Program-made: the position numbers and the translations under genes
Notes under the pieces: model-generated
The model's database searches: none
What the model was told of the DNA's origin: nothing
Seen by the model: only the letters and a program-made list of their open reading frames with translations
Shown: positions 47,701-55,701 of the stretch, piece by piece
How positions within the stretch are numbered: position 1 is the first letter of the stretch
Layout: each line of letters opens with the position of its first letter
Assembly (NCBI GenBank): GCA_963843465.1
Contig: CAWJKP010000002.1
Location: forward strand, 1,116,001 to 1,180,000
Source: CAWJKP01 sp963843465
GTDB taxonomy: Bacteria > Planctomycetota > Planctomycetia > Pirellulales > Thermoguttaceae
DNA length: 64,000 bases
Reading direction: 5' to 3'

Positions 47701-48377
47701 CTGCGGAAAAGGCCCAGCGACTGCTGGATGCGGTCAAGGCCCGGGTGGCGGCCATGCCTGTCTTCCCCTCTTCCAATACGATCGGCGGCAAGGTGGCGGG
47801 CGAGACGGAGGTCCGCGCCTTGTACGCGATGCTCGGCAGCATGATCCTGATCACGCTTTACCTCTGGATCCGCTTCCAGCGGGTAATCTACGGCATTGCG
47901 GCCGTGGTGGCCTTGATCCACGACAGCCTGACGACCATCGGCGCCCTGGCCCTCTGCTATTACATCGCCAAGTGGTGCCCGCCGCTGGCCAGCGTGTTGT
48001 TGATCGCGCCTTTCAAGATCGGCCTGATCGAGGTGGCCGCCGTGCTCACGCTCATCGGCTACTCGGTGACCGACACGGTGGTCGTCTTCGACCGCATCCG
48101 CGAGGTGAAGGGCAAGGCCCCCTTCATCACGCCGGCGATGATCAACACCAGCGTCAACCAGACCTTGAGCCGCACGATCCTCACCTCGCTGACCGTGTTC
48201 CTCGTCTCGGGCGTGCTCTACGCCCTGGGCGGCGCCACGATCCACGGGTTCTCCTTCGCGATGCTCTTCGGCGTGGTCACCGGCACTTACAGCTCGGTCT
48301 ACATTGCCGCTCCGCTGCTGCTGGTGGGCGCCCCGCACGTAAAGGGCGCCGAGGCGGCTGCCGCAAATCAGAAGTAG
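44799..48377 (+). CDS. secDF: Fused protein-export protein SecDF with in-frame palindrome insertion
   Basis: 1192 residues. SecD half: TM region, LGIDLRGGVILVYEVKPPEA, the periplasmic P1 region, and GTVGMAVDANVLIYERFREE-type core of the second half. SecF half: from about 625 (TSIDFWGIRRR), LLDIDFTGGVSVEIALKKPE and VFDRIREVKGK (D and R of the proton path). It pulls translocating proteins through SecYEG using the proton gradient. Residues about 770-824 read RHAPRDAGPHAEREEYVGWD and RSLARACPTLLR, encoded by two tandem palindromes (47117-47170 and 47169-47265) that keep the frame. They fall in the exported domain of SecF. A following Ala/Pro-rich stretch (about 840-905) is also low complexity. 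Operon with yajC. Confidence 0.92.
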   Translation: MSSYVHLFWMMAAIVAAFVLGGRLARKSRDGGLTRLAGAALLGLALLATAGVVGWGEPLVGRPAAAVAADPKSNVPSARLVPPVDEEDEGPSTTQFTQPTGPKARPGDIRQDFWVQLVVFGAAIGLPFLIAGFCTRHWRMPDYYNKFVLVSMAFLLSAAIIGLRWPPKLGIDLRGGVILVYEVKPPEASASGPLPAAANQQTSSSSLTKENMDKLVAAISRRVNPGGVKEVTVRSRGSNEVEIIIPEVDHAEVERMKGIISRLGSLEFRILANDHDHNGFMEKAKALKPDVNKLYSSTGKLEAWWVPVDPKSSKEFNYPEIARRMGMRNGEQALQILVTNDPFNVTGSYLTHAASDIDQKGRPDVTFQFNSLGARKFGGLTSSNLPDETSGFTRKLGIILDGYLYSAPSIQSTIHDRGEITGSFTKKDTDDLVSVLNAGALPATLSDKPISELFTGPTLGSDTIVQGRNAMVLATVVILVFMLFYYHFSGLVADMALALHLLILFALMLLFKATFTLAAFAGVALTVGMAVDANVLIYERFREEMDRQTTLRMSIRNGFAHAMSAIVDSNVTSLVSAAVLYAVGTDQVKGFAVTLFIGVLTNIFASVYCTHVVFDVAERQKWISRLKMLRALSKTSIDFWGIRRRCYLGSFLMITVGMIAVGFRGASLLDIDFTGGVSVEIALKKPEDINKVRKKLADLPNLVVSDVHREGERANLRFVVNTATPAGTKDANQYKAKVQNRIQEAFGDNLVGNSLTVGPLTPIPGARKLSQDRTRHAPRDAGPHAEREEYVGWDQAAKAADGPPEHVNLVGRRSLARACPTLLRSLGRLRADLPPDSMLAAADRSSVLLAQAPKPSTPPSKATTPASTPAAPKPATAAKPVEPASGAAKPAASAPAAPAAPNPFAGGTQAELKLEQKLDHATLAGVFDEVIRSGKVVKPAVRYDLTNPSYTEEDTAAYDHWTVRMELPAEKAQRLLDAVKARVAAMPVFPSSNTIGGKVAGETEVRALYAMLGSMILITLYLWIRFQRVIYGIAAVVALIHDSLTTIGALALCYYIAKWCPPLASVLLIAPFKIGLIEVAAVLTLIGYSVTDTVVVFDRIREVKGKAPFITPAMINTSVNQTLSRTILTSLTVFLVSGVLYALGGATIHGFSFAMLFGVVTGTYSSVYIAAPLLLVGAPHVKGAEAAAANQK
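47117..47170. repeat. Palindrome inside secDF, first element
   Basis: Arms tcgtactcgtcacgctccgcg and cgcggagcgtgaggagtacg (trimmed to the paired bases; cgtactc...gagtacg outermost). 54 bases, placed in frame in secDF so that translation reads through. No other copy was found in this window, so its family is known here only from this single site. Confidence 0.85.
47169..47265. repeat. Palindrome inside secDF, second element, GTAGGGTGGGACAAG family
   Basis: 97 bases starting gtagggtgggaccaggccgc and ending gcgagcttgtcccaccctac, the same family as 402-499 (98 bases). The two copies share both arms and the middle ccggcgctcgctcgcgcgag / ccggcgctcgcttgcgcgag. Directly follows the first element. 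Confidence 0.92.
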
Positions 48378-48383
48378 GTGCCG

Positions 48384-48615
48384 AGCCCTGAAAGGGCGCC
48401 AACATACCAGCCCAGGGCCAGCGCAGCGCCGCCCTGGGTTCAAGGAAACGTAGACGCGAAGCCCTGAAAGGGCGAAACAGGCGGGATTGCCTGGGACCTG
48501 CAGGGATGAACCGCGCGCCGCCATTCCGACGGCACGGAGCCCAGCTCTTGTCGCGCCCTTTCAGGGCTTCGCACGTTGGGCTCTTTCCACCCAGGGCGGC
48601 GCTGCGCTTGCCCTG
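48384..48615. repeat. Palindrome cluster between secDF and IS110 transposase
   Basis: Two long inverted pairs: gcgaagccctgaaagggcg (48456-48474) with cgccctttcagggcttcgc (48554-48572), and cagcccagggccagcgcagc near 48409-48430 with ggcggcgctgcgcttgccct near 48596-48614. A short extra copy agccctgaaagggcg begins 6 bases after the secDF stop. The cluster also serves as left neighbourhood of the insertion sequence and may be where it landed. Confidence 0.85.
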
Positions 48616-48668
48616 ATTCCATGAAAGAGAGGTCCTCCTGGTGCTATACACGGTGTAGTGCGTTTTTT

Positions 48669-50283
48669 CACTCACCAAAAGCACAAACAGGAGGACCGAC
48701 TATGTTGTACCTTGCCATCGACCAGCACCGCAAGCAGTTGACCGTGAATCTTCGCAATGAGGCCGGAGACGTGATCCTGAAGCGTCAGGTGAGCACGGAA
48801 TGGGCGCGCGTGCGGGAATTCATGGAGGAAGTGCGCGATCGGAGCGTGCCGGAGGGAGGGTTTGTCGCGATCGTGGAAGTCTGCGGGTTCAACGACTGGT
48901 TCTTGAAGCTGCTGGCGGAATACGGCTGCAAGGATGTCGTGCTCATTCAGCCGGAAAAGCGGACCAAGAACAAGACCGACCGCCGCGACGCCAATGCCTT
49001 GGGCGAACTGCTGTGGACCAATCGCCGGCGTCTGCTGGCGGGCAAGAAGGTGCAGAACGTGCGGCGGATCGTGCCGCCTTCGCCACGCGCTGCGGAGGAC
49101 CGCCAGTTGACCGCGCTGCGACAGCAGATGGGCCGGCTGAGAACGCGGGCGATCAACCGGGTGCAGCACCTGCTGTTGAAGCACAACTTGCAGCAGGAGT
49201 GTCCGACCAAGGGCCTGCAAACCCAGGCGGCCAGGACGTGGCTGGCGAAGCTGCCGCTGGGCGCGATTGACCGGATGGAACTGGACCAACTGCGCACCCC
49301 ATGGAAACTCTTGGACCAGCAGTTGAAGGAGCTGGAAGTGAAGATCGTCGAGCGTCAGGCGGAAAGCCAGACGGCGACGATCATCGCCACCATCCCCGGC
49401 GCCGGGGCTTACGGCAGCCTGGCTTTGGCGTCGCGGATCGGGTCGATCGAGCGATTTCCTCACGCCCGCAGTCTGGCCAACTATTTTGGCCTGACGCCCG
49501 GATGCAGGAACTCCGGCGACGCCACGCGGCGGCTGGGCTCGATCACCAAGGAGGGCAGCGCCATCGCGCGATTCATCCTCGCACAGATGGTGCTGCACGT
49601 CCTACGTCGCGATGCCCGCATGAAGGCGTGGTTTTGCCGGATCAAGAAGCGTCGCGGGGCGAAGATCGCGCGAGTGGCAACGATGCGTCGCTTGGCGACA
49701 ATCATCTGGCACCTGTTGAAGCACCAGCAAGCCTACCGGCCAGGCGGCCAGCCCGGGGAAGGAAGCGGCCCTGACGTGAGCTGCCTGCCGCCGAACCGAG
49801 ATGCGTTTTTGCAGGCATGGCAAGAACGTTCAAGGGGAGAAAAACAGAAAGGCCGCCCGGGTGTTGTCACCGAGGCAGCCGTGCGTCCTTGAGGCGTCCC
49901 TGACCTGGTTTAACCCTTGTCGGGTTGCTCGCCAGCGGAGCCCGACTCCGTTTGACGAGGTGAAGATACTATAGTACAAGCAGAGGAGAACGAGGGGAGA
50001 TACGGTTGCATCGGCCCTTCTTCCTTGGAAGGAGAGGCCCTCGCGGCGTAAGGCCAGCCTGAACAGCCCAGTGGACCGGCGGCATCCGCCGGCGTTGCCC
50101 TGGGGTGCAGCCGCACGTGAAAAGAACGGCTCGACAACCTCGCAAAACAAGACCGCGACGACCCGACTCCCGGCCCTACTCCTTGGGAACATGAACATCG
50201 ACCGAAGGAAGCCTCTTGAGACTTCAAAACTCACGCTATGCGCACAAAACGTCACTCACCGAAAAAAAAATTCCAGGACCGAC
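48669..50283 (+). mobile_element. IS110-family insertion sequence, ends estimated
   Basis: A transposase of the DEDD (IS110) class with about 390 bases of non-coding DNA on its 3' side. Short words recur in the same order and orientation near both edges: cactcacc at 48669-48676 and 50253-50260, and aggaccgac at 48692-48700 and 50275-50283, which I use as provisional limits. IS110 elements lack classical terminal inverted repeats and carry a non-coding bridge RNA in one end. The true borders are not proven here. Confidence 0.5.
48702..49892 (+). CDS. IS110-family transposase
   Basis: 396 residues. N-terminal RuvC-like DEDD domain: D7 in LAIDQHR, E59 in AIVEVCGF, D93 and D96 in KTDRRDANALGELLW. 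C-terminal Transposase_20 domain with IIATIPGAGAYGSLALASRI, and RNSGDATRRLGSITKEGSAI with S271 as candidate nucleophile. IS110 recombinases act with a bridge RNA that pairs with target and donor. ATG at 48702 is preceded by aggagg at 48689-48694; an earlier in-frame ATG at 48576 lies in palindrome sequence. A terminal lysine/arginine-rich extension (about 360-396) is longer than the core domain requires. Confidence 0.92.
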   Translation: MLYLAIDQHRKQLTVNLRNEAGDVILKRQVSTEWARVREFMEEVRDRSVPEGGFVAIVEVCGFNDWFLKLLAEYGCKDVVLIQPEKRTKNKTDRRDANALGELLWTNRRRLLAGKKVQNVRRIVPPSPRAAEDRQLTALRQQMGRLRTRAINRVQHLLLKHNLQQECPTKGLQTQAARTWLAKLPLGAIDRMELDQLRTPWKLLDQQLKELEVKIVERQAESQTATIIATIPGAGAYGSLALASRIGSIERFPHARSLANYFGLTPGCRNSGDATRRLGSITKEGSAIARFILAQMVLHVLRRDARMKAWFCRIKKRRGAKIARVATMRRLATIIWHLLKHQQAYRPGGQPGEGSGPDVSCLPPNRDAFLQAWQERSRGEKQKGRPGVVTEAAVRP

Positions 50284-50349
50284 CCTTGACAGCCAAACCT
50301 CTTTCAGGGACGGGGCTGAGCAGATCGCGGGAGATGCCTTCGGTTTCCG
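49893..50349. other. Non-coding region downstream of IS110 transposase, candidate bridge RNA
   Basis: 457 bases without a credible gene between transposase and rlmN. Several hairpin-prone segments appear: cttgtcgggttgctcgccagc with gagcccgactccgtttgacg, ggaaggagaggccctcgcgg, and gtggaccggcggcatccgcc. In IS110 elements one end expresses a bridge RNA of roughly 150-200 nt with two loops matching target and donor; this is the longest non-coding part of the element and the likeliest place. Loops complementary to the flanks were not verified. Confidence 0.35.
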
Positions 50350-51423
50350 TCAGGTCCAATCGCTTCCGCCCACCAGCATCCCGCACCCCCCGCCAATATC
50401 CTGGCCGCCGCTGTAACGCCGGGCCACCGGCATGGCGACCAGGGCCCGAAGGTCGTCGCGAAAGCTGTCGAGCTCCTCGCGCGAAGGCGGACGGAAACGG
50501 CCGCTAGGATCGTTAACGTCGATCAGGTCCAGCGTGATCGGCAAGCCGTCGATCAATCGGGCCAAGGCCTGCGCGTCTTCCCGCCGCGTGTTCACGCCGG
50601 AGATCATCGTCCAGGCCAGGGTCACCCGCCGGCCGCTGGCACGATGATAGTCCCGCACGGCTTCCATCAATTCCGCCAGCGGGTAAGCCTTCTCGATCGG
50701 CATCAGCTCGCCTCGGCAAGCGGGATCGGCCGACGTCAGCGAGACGACCAGCCGGTAGGGATGCCGCTCGGCGGTGAAGCGGCGGATGCCCGGCACGACG
50801 CCGGCCGTGGAAATGGTGATGGCCTTGCCGGAGATCGCCAGCCCGCAGGGATCGCTGAGAATGCTGGCCGCCCGCAGGACCCGATCGTAGTTGAGCATCG
50901 GCTCCCCCATGCCCATGAAGACCACGCCGCGGACCGGATGGGGCGAGTCGGCACGGATCTTCACCACCTGGTCGACGATTTCCCAGGTGGCCAGGTTGCG
51001 GCGGAATCCCAGCCGCGCCGTGGCGCAGAACGCGCAACCCAGGCCACAGCCCACCTGCGAGCTGACGCAGACCACGTATTTCGCGTCCTGCGGGCGGTGC
51101 AACAGCGGTATCCGCACCGCCTCGAACGGCTCGCAGTCCTCTCCTCGAAAAAGATACTTGGCGAACCCATCCTGCGACGAAACCGACTTTTCCAATAAAA
51201 CAAGGTGCGGAATCTCGGAGACTTGGCGAATCGCCCGCAAGAGTTTCGAGGAATGCCCCGCCAGCCGCTCGGGTACCTCTCCCCGCCGCAGAGCGGCGAT
51301 CTGCACCTGCCGCGTCAGGGCGATCGAAACGCCGAAAGTCGCCAGACGGTGGTGGAGTTCCTCGGTGGTCAGATCCTTCAGCCGGCACATAGGTCCCAAG
51401 TTCTCTGCTTTCCCGTTGGACAT
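50350..51423 (-). CDS. rlmN: RlmN/Cfr-type 23S rRNA adenine methyltransferase
   Basis: Radical SAM enzyme of about 357 residues that methylates C2 of A2503 in 23S rRNA (and some tRNAs). Cluster motif CGLGCAFCATARLG (CxxxCxxC), SAM-binding GMGEPMLN, and the methyl-carrying Cys near the end in QDIGGGCGML. Helical N-terminal domain SSKLLRAIRQVSEIPHLV. RlmN is favoured over Cfr on general resemblance, though motifs alone do not exclude Cfr-like members. Start is uncertain: ATG at 51423 or the ATG at 51390 (MCRLKDLTTEEL), neither with a strong ribosome site. It follows the IS110 right side and diverges from the TolC gene. Confidence 0.88.
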   Translation of the reverse strand: MSNGKAENLGPMCRLKDLTTEELHHRLATFGVSIALTRQVQIAALRRGEVPERLAGHSSKLLRAIRQVSEIPHLVLLEKSVSSQDGFAKYLFRGEDCEPFEAVRIPLLHRPQDAKYVVCVSSQVGCGLGCAFCATARLGFRRNLATWEIVDQVVKIRADSPHPVRGVVFMGMGEPMLNYDRVLRAASILSDPCGLAISGKAITISTAGVVPGIRRFTAERHPYRLVVSLTSADPACRGELMPIEKAYPLAELMEAVRDYHRASGRRVTLAWTMISGVNTRREDAQALARLIDGLPITLDLIDVNDPSGRFRPPSREELDSFRDDLRALVAMPVARRYSGGQDIGGGCGMLVGGSDWT

Positions 51424-51567
51424 GCCTGTCAGTTTACCTAATTCCGACAAACGGCAGAACCGATATATGAGGATATCGCCGCAAAGTCGGGCTAGGCGAT
51501 ACTACGCATACCGTTGTAAACCTTTGCCAAGCCGTTGTTATCGGCGCGTGTCCTGGGGGGGACGCAC

Positions 51568-53383
51568 ATGCGAGGACTTGCGAAGACCCGGGTAAACAGG
51601 TCCTGGGCAGTGGGCCTCATGCCGCTGGTCTTGGCTATGGCGATTGGCGGCTCGCACGCCGCCCGCGCGGACCAGGACAGCGATCCGAACTATCCCGTGC
51701 CGGAGAGTCTGCCGAACGTCGGGCAACCGGTCCAGCAACCCATCCAGCAACCGCGTTTTTGTGGTGCGGTCGTCCCGGCTGCTCGGGCAGGCGCGACGCC
51801 CGCACCACAAGACGCTTGGGCAGGCGGGACGCCTGCACCACAAGACGTTTCTGGACAGGCACAAAGCATCCGCTTCGTGCCTCAGGCAACGGCTGCCAAC
51901 TGGCAGTCGCCGGAGCCGGTGCCCGCGCCGTCCGTTGCGCCCGAGCCCATCTTGCGTTCGCAGGGCGTGCCCGTGCCGGTTACCAGGCCGGTGCCCCGCC
52001 CGCTGGAGCTGCCGCCGGACCTGCCGGGCAGCTCGGCCCCGGACATCCATCTGCCGCCGCTGGCGCCGGGCGTCTCACAGGCCCAGCGGGAGGCGGCCAT
52101 CAACCGGCTTTACGAGAAACTGCCCGTCGCCGAGGTCGAGTTTCCGCCGCCGGGTGCGGAAGAGCATCCTCTCACGCTCTGCGAACTCGAACAAACGGCC
52201 GTCCAGCAGAACCCGCTGATGAGAGAGGCGGAAGCCGACATCCAAACCGCCAAGGGCAACGCCATCCAGGCCGGCGCGTATCCGAACCCGACGCTGGGCT
52301 ATGAAGGCGATACGATCAATACCGGCGGGACCGCCGGTTACCAGGGCGGTTTCATCAACCAGCAGATCGTCACGGCAGACAAGCTCAAACTCGCCCGGGC
52401 GGCAGCCGAAGCCGGCGTCCGCATCGCCGAGATCAAGTACAAGAGCCAGCGGATCAGTCTCGTCTCGCAGGTCCGCAGCCAGTATTATGCGGTGCTCGTG
52501 GCCCTGGAGCGGATCCGCGTCTTCAAGGCGCTGGACGAGTTCGCCAACCGGACGTACACGACCCAGATCGAGCGGGTCAAGGGGGGCGAGGCGGCGCCCT
52601 ACGAGCCGCTCTTGCTCCGCGTCGCCGGCGTGCAAGCCCGCGCAGCGCTACCAGGCGGAGCACGCCTACGCCGCCGCCTGGCGGCAGTTGGCGGCCACGC
52701 TCTCCTGCCCGGACATGAAACCCAGGCGCCTGGCCGGCCGCCTCGACGGCCCGATCCCGCGAGTCGAGTATGACGCCGTCCTGGCCCAGGCGCTTCGCGT
52801 CAGCCCGGAGCTGATGATCGCCGTCAACCAGGTGACGCAGGACCAGTACAATCTCAAGCTGGCCCGAGTCACGCCGATCCCCAACCTGACCACCAACACC
52901 ATCGTGCAGCACGACTATTCCACGCCGCCGTTTCTGACCGTGGCCAGCTTCCAGCTTTCCGTACCGATCCCCATCTTCGACCGCAATCGCGGCAACATCA
53001 TGGCGGCCGACGCCACCTTGAACCACGACTGCCAGGAGCGCGACCGCATCCGCAACGACCTGGTCAACACGCTCGCCGACGCCTATAACCGCTACCAGTC
53101 GAACCACCTGCTGGTGGACTTCTACCGCGGCGGCATCTTGGCGCAGCAGATCGTCGTTTACCGCGGCACCTATCGCCGGCATCTGGAAGATCCGGACGCC
53201 GTCGGCTTCAACGACGTGGTGACCGCCCAGCAGTTGATCGCCACGAACCTGCAAACCTATATCCAGGCCCTCTCGGACCAGTGGCAGGCGGTGATCGACC
53301 TGGCCCGCCTGCTCCAGGCGGACGACCTTTACGGCATCGGCCCGCCCATGCCCGTGGCCGAGATTCCCTCCTTGGCGAACTAG
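51568..53383 (+). CDS. TolC-like outer membrane factor, one frameshift, in-frame repeat
   Basis: About 604 residues when corrected. Signal peptide region VNRSWAVGLMPLVLAMAIGG. Coiled-coil channel repeats start at LTLCELEQTAVQQNPLMREA, then GNAIQAGAYPNPTLGYEGDT and AEAGVRIAEIKYKSQRISLV; the second half has YDAVLAQALRVSPELMIAVN and SVPIPIFDRNRGNIMAADAT. OEP family proteins form the outer-membrane duct for efflux or type I secretion. After GVQAR the frame fails near 52640; removal of one base restores RYQAEHAYAAAWRQL. Residues about 64-94 are encoded by a palindromic repeat (APAARAGATPAPQDAWAGGT-type). ATG 51568 follows gggggg. Metal efflux (CusC-like) is a possible role. Confidence 0.85.
51756..51850. 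repeat. Repeat inside TolC-like gene
   Basis: Contains ttgtggtgcgggcgt-type units: on the minus strand, cttgtggtgcaggcgtcccg, then cttgtggtgcgggcgtcgcg and a partial inverted unit tttttgtggtgcggtcg. It is about 95 bases, in frame with the gene, and lies in the linker between the signal peptide and first coiled-coil domain. Confidence 0.8.
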
Positions 53384-53427
53384 GGGTTGGGGGATGGGGG
53401 TCGGGGGTTGGGGGTTGGGGCAAGGGG
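53382..53427. repeat. G-rich tract left of four-helix-bundle gene
   Basis: Repeated ggggttggggg units (aggggttgggggatggggg, tcgggggttgggggttgggg). The complementary C-rich tract cccccaacccccaaccccc at 53838-53876 lies on the other side of the four-helix-bundle gene, so the two make a long inverted repeat. The TolC-like stop (53381-53383) touches the tract. Both have runs that could form G-quadruplexes. Confidence 0.8.
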
Positions 53428-53455
53428 GCAAGGTTCAAATAAGGAGCGAGTCACG

Positions 53456-53835
53456 ATGACAATCAGGAGCTTTCGGGACCTGCGGGTCTGGCAGGCAGCG
53501 ATGGACCTGGTTGAGCACGTCTACCGGATAACGGATTCCTTTCCGAAGGCGGAGACGTACGGACTTACGAGTCAGATCCGCCGGGCGGCTGTGTCCGTTC
53601 CGAGCAACATTGCCGAAGGCAACGCGCGGCGCATACCAGTGAATACCTGCATCATGCGTCGTACGCACAGGGCTCATTGGCGGAAATTGTGACGCAAATC
53701 GAAATTTCACGACGGCTCGGCTACATGACGGAAGAAAAGGCGTCGCGCATCCTCGCGGAGAGCGCATCGGTCGGACGGCAACTCTACGCCCTCCGCAATT
53801 CCATCCTCCGCAGATCCGATCCGCGTGGCTCCTAA
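53456..53835 (+). CDS. Four-helix-bundle (23S IVS-like) protein, frameshifted
   Basis: About 126 residues once corrected. TIGR02436-type sequence: IRSFRDLRVWQAAMDLVEHV, RITDSFPKAETYGLTSQIRR, AAVSVPSNIAEGNARR and, in the next frame, SEYLHHASYAQGSLAEIVTQ, LGYMTEEKASRILAESASVG. This small family was first known from intervening sequences in 23S rRNA genes and is often found alone among repeats; its role is unknown. The break is near 53632 (cggcgcatacc; one base missing restores R-R-H-T-S). ATG at 53456 has aaggag at 53441-53446. The stop TAA (53833-53835) lies in the C-rich tract. Confidence 0.82.
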
Positions 53836-53876
53836 CCCCCAACCCCCAACCCCCAACCCCCGGCCCCCGGCCCCTA
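53833..53876. repeat. C-rich tract right of four-helix-bundle gene
   Basis: Repeated taacccccaaccccc and cggcccc units, the reverse complement type of 53382-53427. It holds the stop codons of both the four-helix-bundle gene and the convergent GH29 gene (TAG at 53874-53876 on the minus strand). Confidence 0.8.
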
Positions 53877-55361
53877 ATCGCTGTAGTACACTCCCAATGA
53901 CGAGATCGCCGGCGGGGCGAGCGATTTGTCGATCGAGAGGCGGACCCGCTGGGCGGTGACCGTGGGAAAGCGGACCAGCCGCTTATGGCCAATGGTCGAT
54001 CCCTTGGCAACCGTCTTCCATTGACCGGCGTCGAAGACCTCCAAGCGGAAGGCCTCGACCCGCTGGCCCAGGGCGATCGGCTCCTCGATCCGCACCACGT
54101 TGATCCGCTCGGGCGCGCCCAGATCGACTTCCAGCCATTGGCCGCCGTGGCCGTCGGCGGCGGCCCAGTAGGAGTTGGGATCGGCGTCGACGGCCCGGGC
54201 GGGGGCAAACGCCTCGCCTGGCGCGTGGACGCTGCTGGCGACGGCCCTCTCGCCGGCGGCCAGGTCGGTCTTGAAGATCGCCTCCAGCCGCGCGTGGAAC
54301 TCGGCCAGCCGTCGGACGTCGCCATCGGAGAGTCGCCCGTCCTTGTTGGGCGGCACGTTCAAAAGCAGCAGGCTGTTGCGGCCGACGGATTTGAAGTACA
54401 AGTCGACCAGGTTGTCGACCGACCGCAGCTTGTTGTCTTCGGCGGCGTGCCAGAACCAGCCCGGCCGGATGGAGACGTCCGACTCGCCCGGCCGCCAGAC
54501 GGAGCCGCCGGGCAATCCGTGCTGGAGCATCTCGTGGATGCCCGAGCCGTTGGCGCCGGGATAGGGGACAACGGCCGGGTCGACGATGGCCCAGCAGGGA
54601 TCGCCGGCGGTTCCCTCTTCGTTGCCGATCCAGCGGATGTCCGGCCCCGCGTCGGAGAAGATCACGGCCTGCGGCTGGAGCCGGCGGATCACCGCGATGA
54701 AACTCGGCCAGTCGTACTGCTGCCGTTTGCCGTTGGGGCCTTCGCCGCAGGCGCCGTCGAACCAGACCTCGGCGATCGGTCCGTAGTTGGTCAAAAGCTC
54801 GGTGAGCTGGTCGCGATAGTGTTGGTTGTAGCAGGGCGAGTCGCCGTAGCTCTTCTCGTGGCGGTCCCAAGGAGAGAGGTAGAGGCCCAGTTTGAGCCCC
54901 TCCTCGCGGCAGGCGTCGGCCAACTCGCGGACCACGTCGCCTTTGCCGCCGCGCCAGGGGCTGTTCTTCACGCAGTGCTCGGTGTACTTGCTGGGCCAGA
55001 GGCAGAAACCGTCGTGGTGCTTGGCCGTGAGGATCACGGTCTTGAACCCGCCGGCCTTCGCCGCGCGGACCCACTGCCTGGCGTCGAGCCGGGTGGGATT
55101 GAAAATCTTCTCGTCCTCGTTGCCCAGGCCCCATTCGCGGTCGGTAAAGGTGTTGACGCCGAAGTGCAGGAAGAGCGTCAGCTCGCCCCGCTGCCAGGCG
55201 ATCTGCTGGGGCGTCGGTAGCGGCCGCAGCGGCAGGATCGCGGGCCCCCGGGCGGCGGGCTCCGAGGCCGCGGCTGGCCCGGCGTCCCCCTGCCGGGCCG
55301 GGGACGATAGGAATAGGAAAAGGGCTGCCGAAACGAGCCGCATCAGGGCGGTCTTTCTCAT
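53874..55361 (-). CDS. Secreted GH29-like alpha-L-fucosidase with C-terminal sugar-binding domain
   Basis: 495 residues, signal peptide MRKTALMRLVSAALFLFLSS. Catalytic barrel: LFLHFGVNTFTDREWGLGNE, TVILTAKHHDGFCLWPSKYT, the GLKLGLYLSPWDRHEKSYGD stretch and nucleophile D202 in AEVWFDGACGEG, all as in GH29. Residues about 380-495 are an F5/8-type C discoidin-like domain (YWAAADGHGGQWLEVDLGAP), which commonly binds galactose or similar sugars. Released L-fucose could be processed by the downstream-facing isomerase region. Start ATG at 55361; the in-frame ATG at 55415 sits in a palindrome part copy. Confidence 0.9.
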   Translation of the reverse strand: MRKTALMRLVSAALFLFLSSPARQGDAGPAAASEPAARGPAILPLRPLPTPQQIAWQRGELTLFLHFGVNTFTDREWGLGNEDEKIFNPTRLDARQWVRAAKAGGFKTVILTAKHHDGFCLWPSKYTEHCVKNSPWRGGKGDVVRELADACREEGLKLGLYLSPWDRHEKSYGDSPCYNQHYRDQLTELLTNYGPIAEVWFDGACGEGPNGKRQQYDWPSFIAVIRRLQPQAVIFSDAGPDIRWIGNEEGTAGDPCWAIVDPAVVPYPGANGSGIHEMLQHGLPGGSVWRPGESDVSIRPGWFWHAAEDNKLRSVDNLVDLYFKSVGRNSLLLLNVPPNKDGRLSDGDVRRLAEFHARLEAIFKTDLAAGERAVASSVHAPGEAFAPARAVDADPNSYWAAADGHGGQWLEVDLGAPERINVVRIEEPIALGQRVEAFRLEVFDAGQWKTVAKGSTIGHKRLVRFPTVTAQRVRLSIDKSLAPPAISSLGVYYSD

Positions 55362-55391
55362 GGCGCGGGGCTCCAGGGTGGTTGACAACGC

Positions 55392-55545
55392 GTAGGGTGG
55401 GACAAGCTCGCGCACGCGACGCGCCGGCCCACCGAGAGGGAGTGGCCGGAAAGTTGTTCCTTGGGCGATCCCCAGTCTACTCCAGCACGGTCCGACTCGC
55501 CAGCCAGTTCCTCTGGTGGGGCTCGCTACGCTCGACCCACCCTAC
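55392..55545. repeat. Two part-copies of the GTAGGGTGGG family
   Basis: gtagggtgggacaagctcgc (55392) keeps the left arm and ends in the ccggcccacc part at 55433. A second fragment ggtggggctcgctacgctcg to ccctac at 55515-55545 forms the other half-type (gagcgtagcgag variant). They stand in the divergent gap between GH29 and the isomerase gene. After them, ccgaccaccaaccaccgacc-type short repeats (about 55570-55610) follow, with no gene. Confidence 0.75.
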
Positions 55546-55701
55546 ACCCGGCGATCCATTCCGCGACGGAAACGGATTACCGACCACCAACCACCGACCA
55601 CCGACCACCAGGCTCTTGAATGGCGGCCCTCCGTACGCCATGCTAAAGGCTGCCTAAGTCACCAGGTTCGTCAGGTTCTCATCGCAGGAGGAAACTCGCC
55701 C

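Noticed and set aside
55382..55657. Frame upstream of the isomerase gene
   Set aside because: It runs through palindrome fragments and short ccgacc repeats; the real start is the GTG at 55702 with aggagg.
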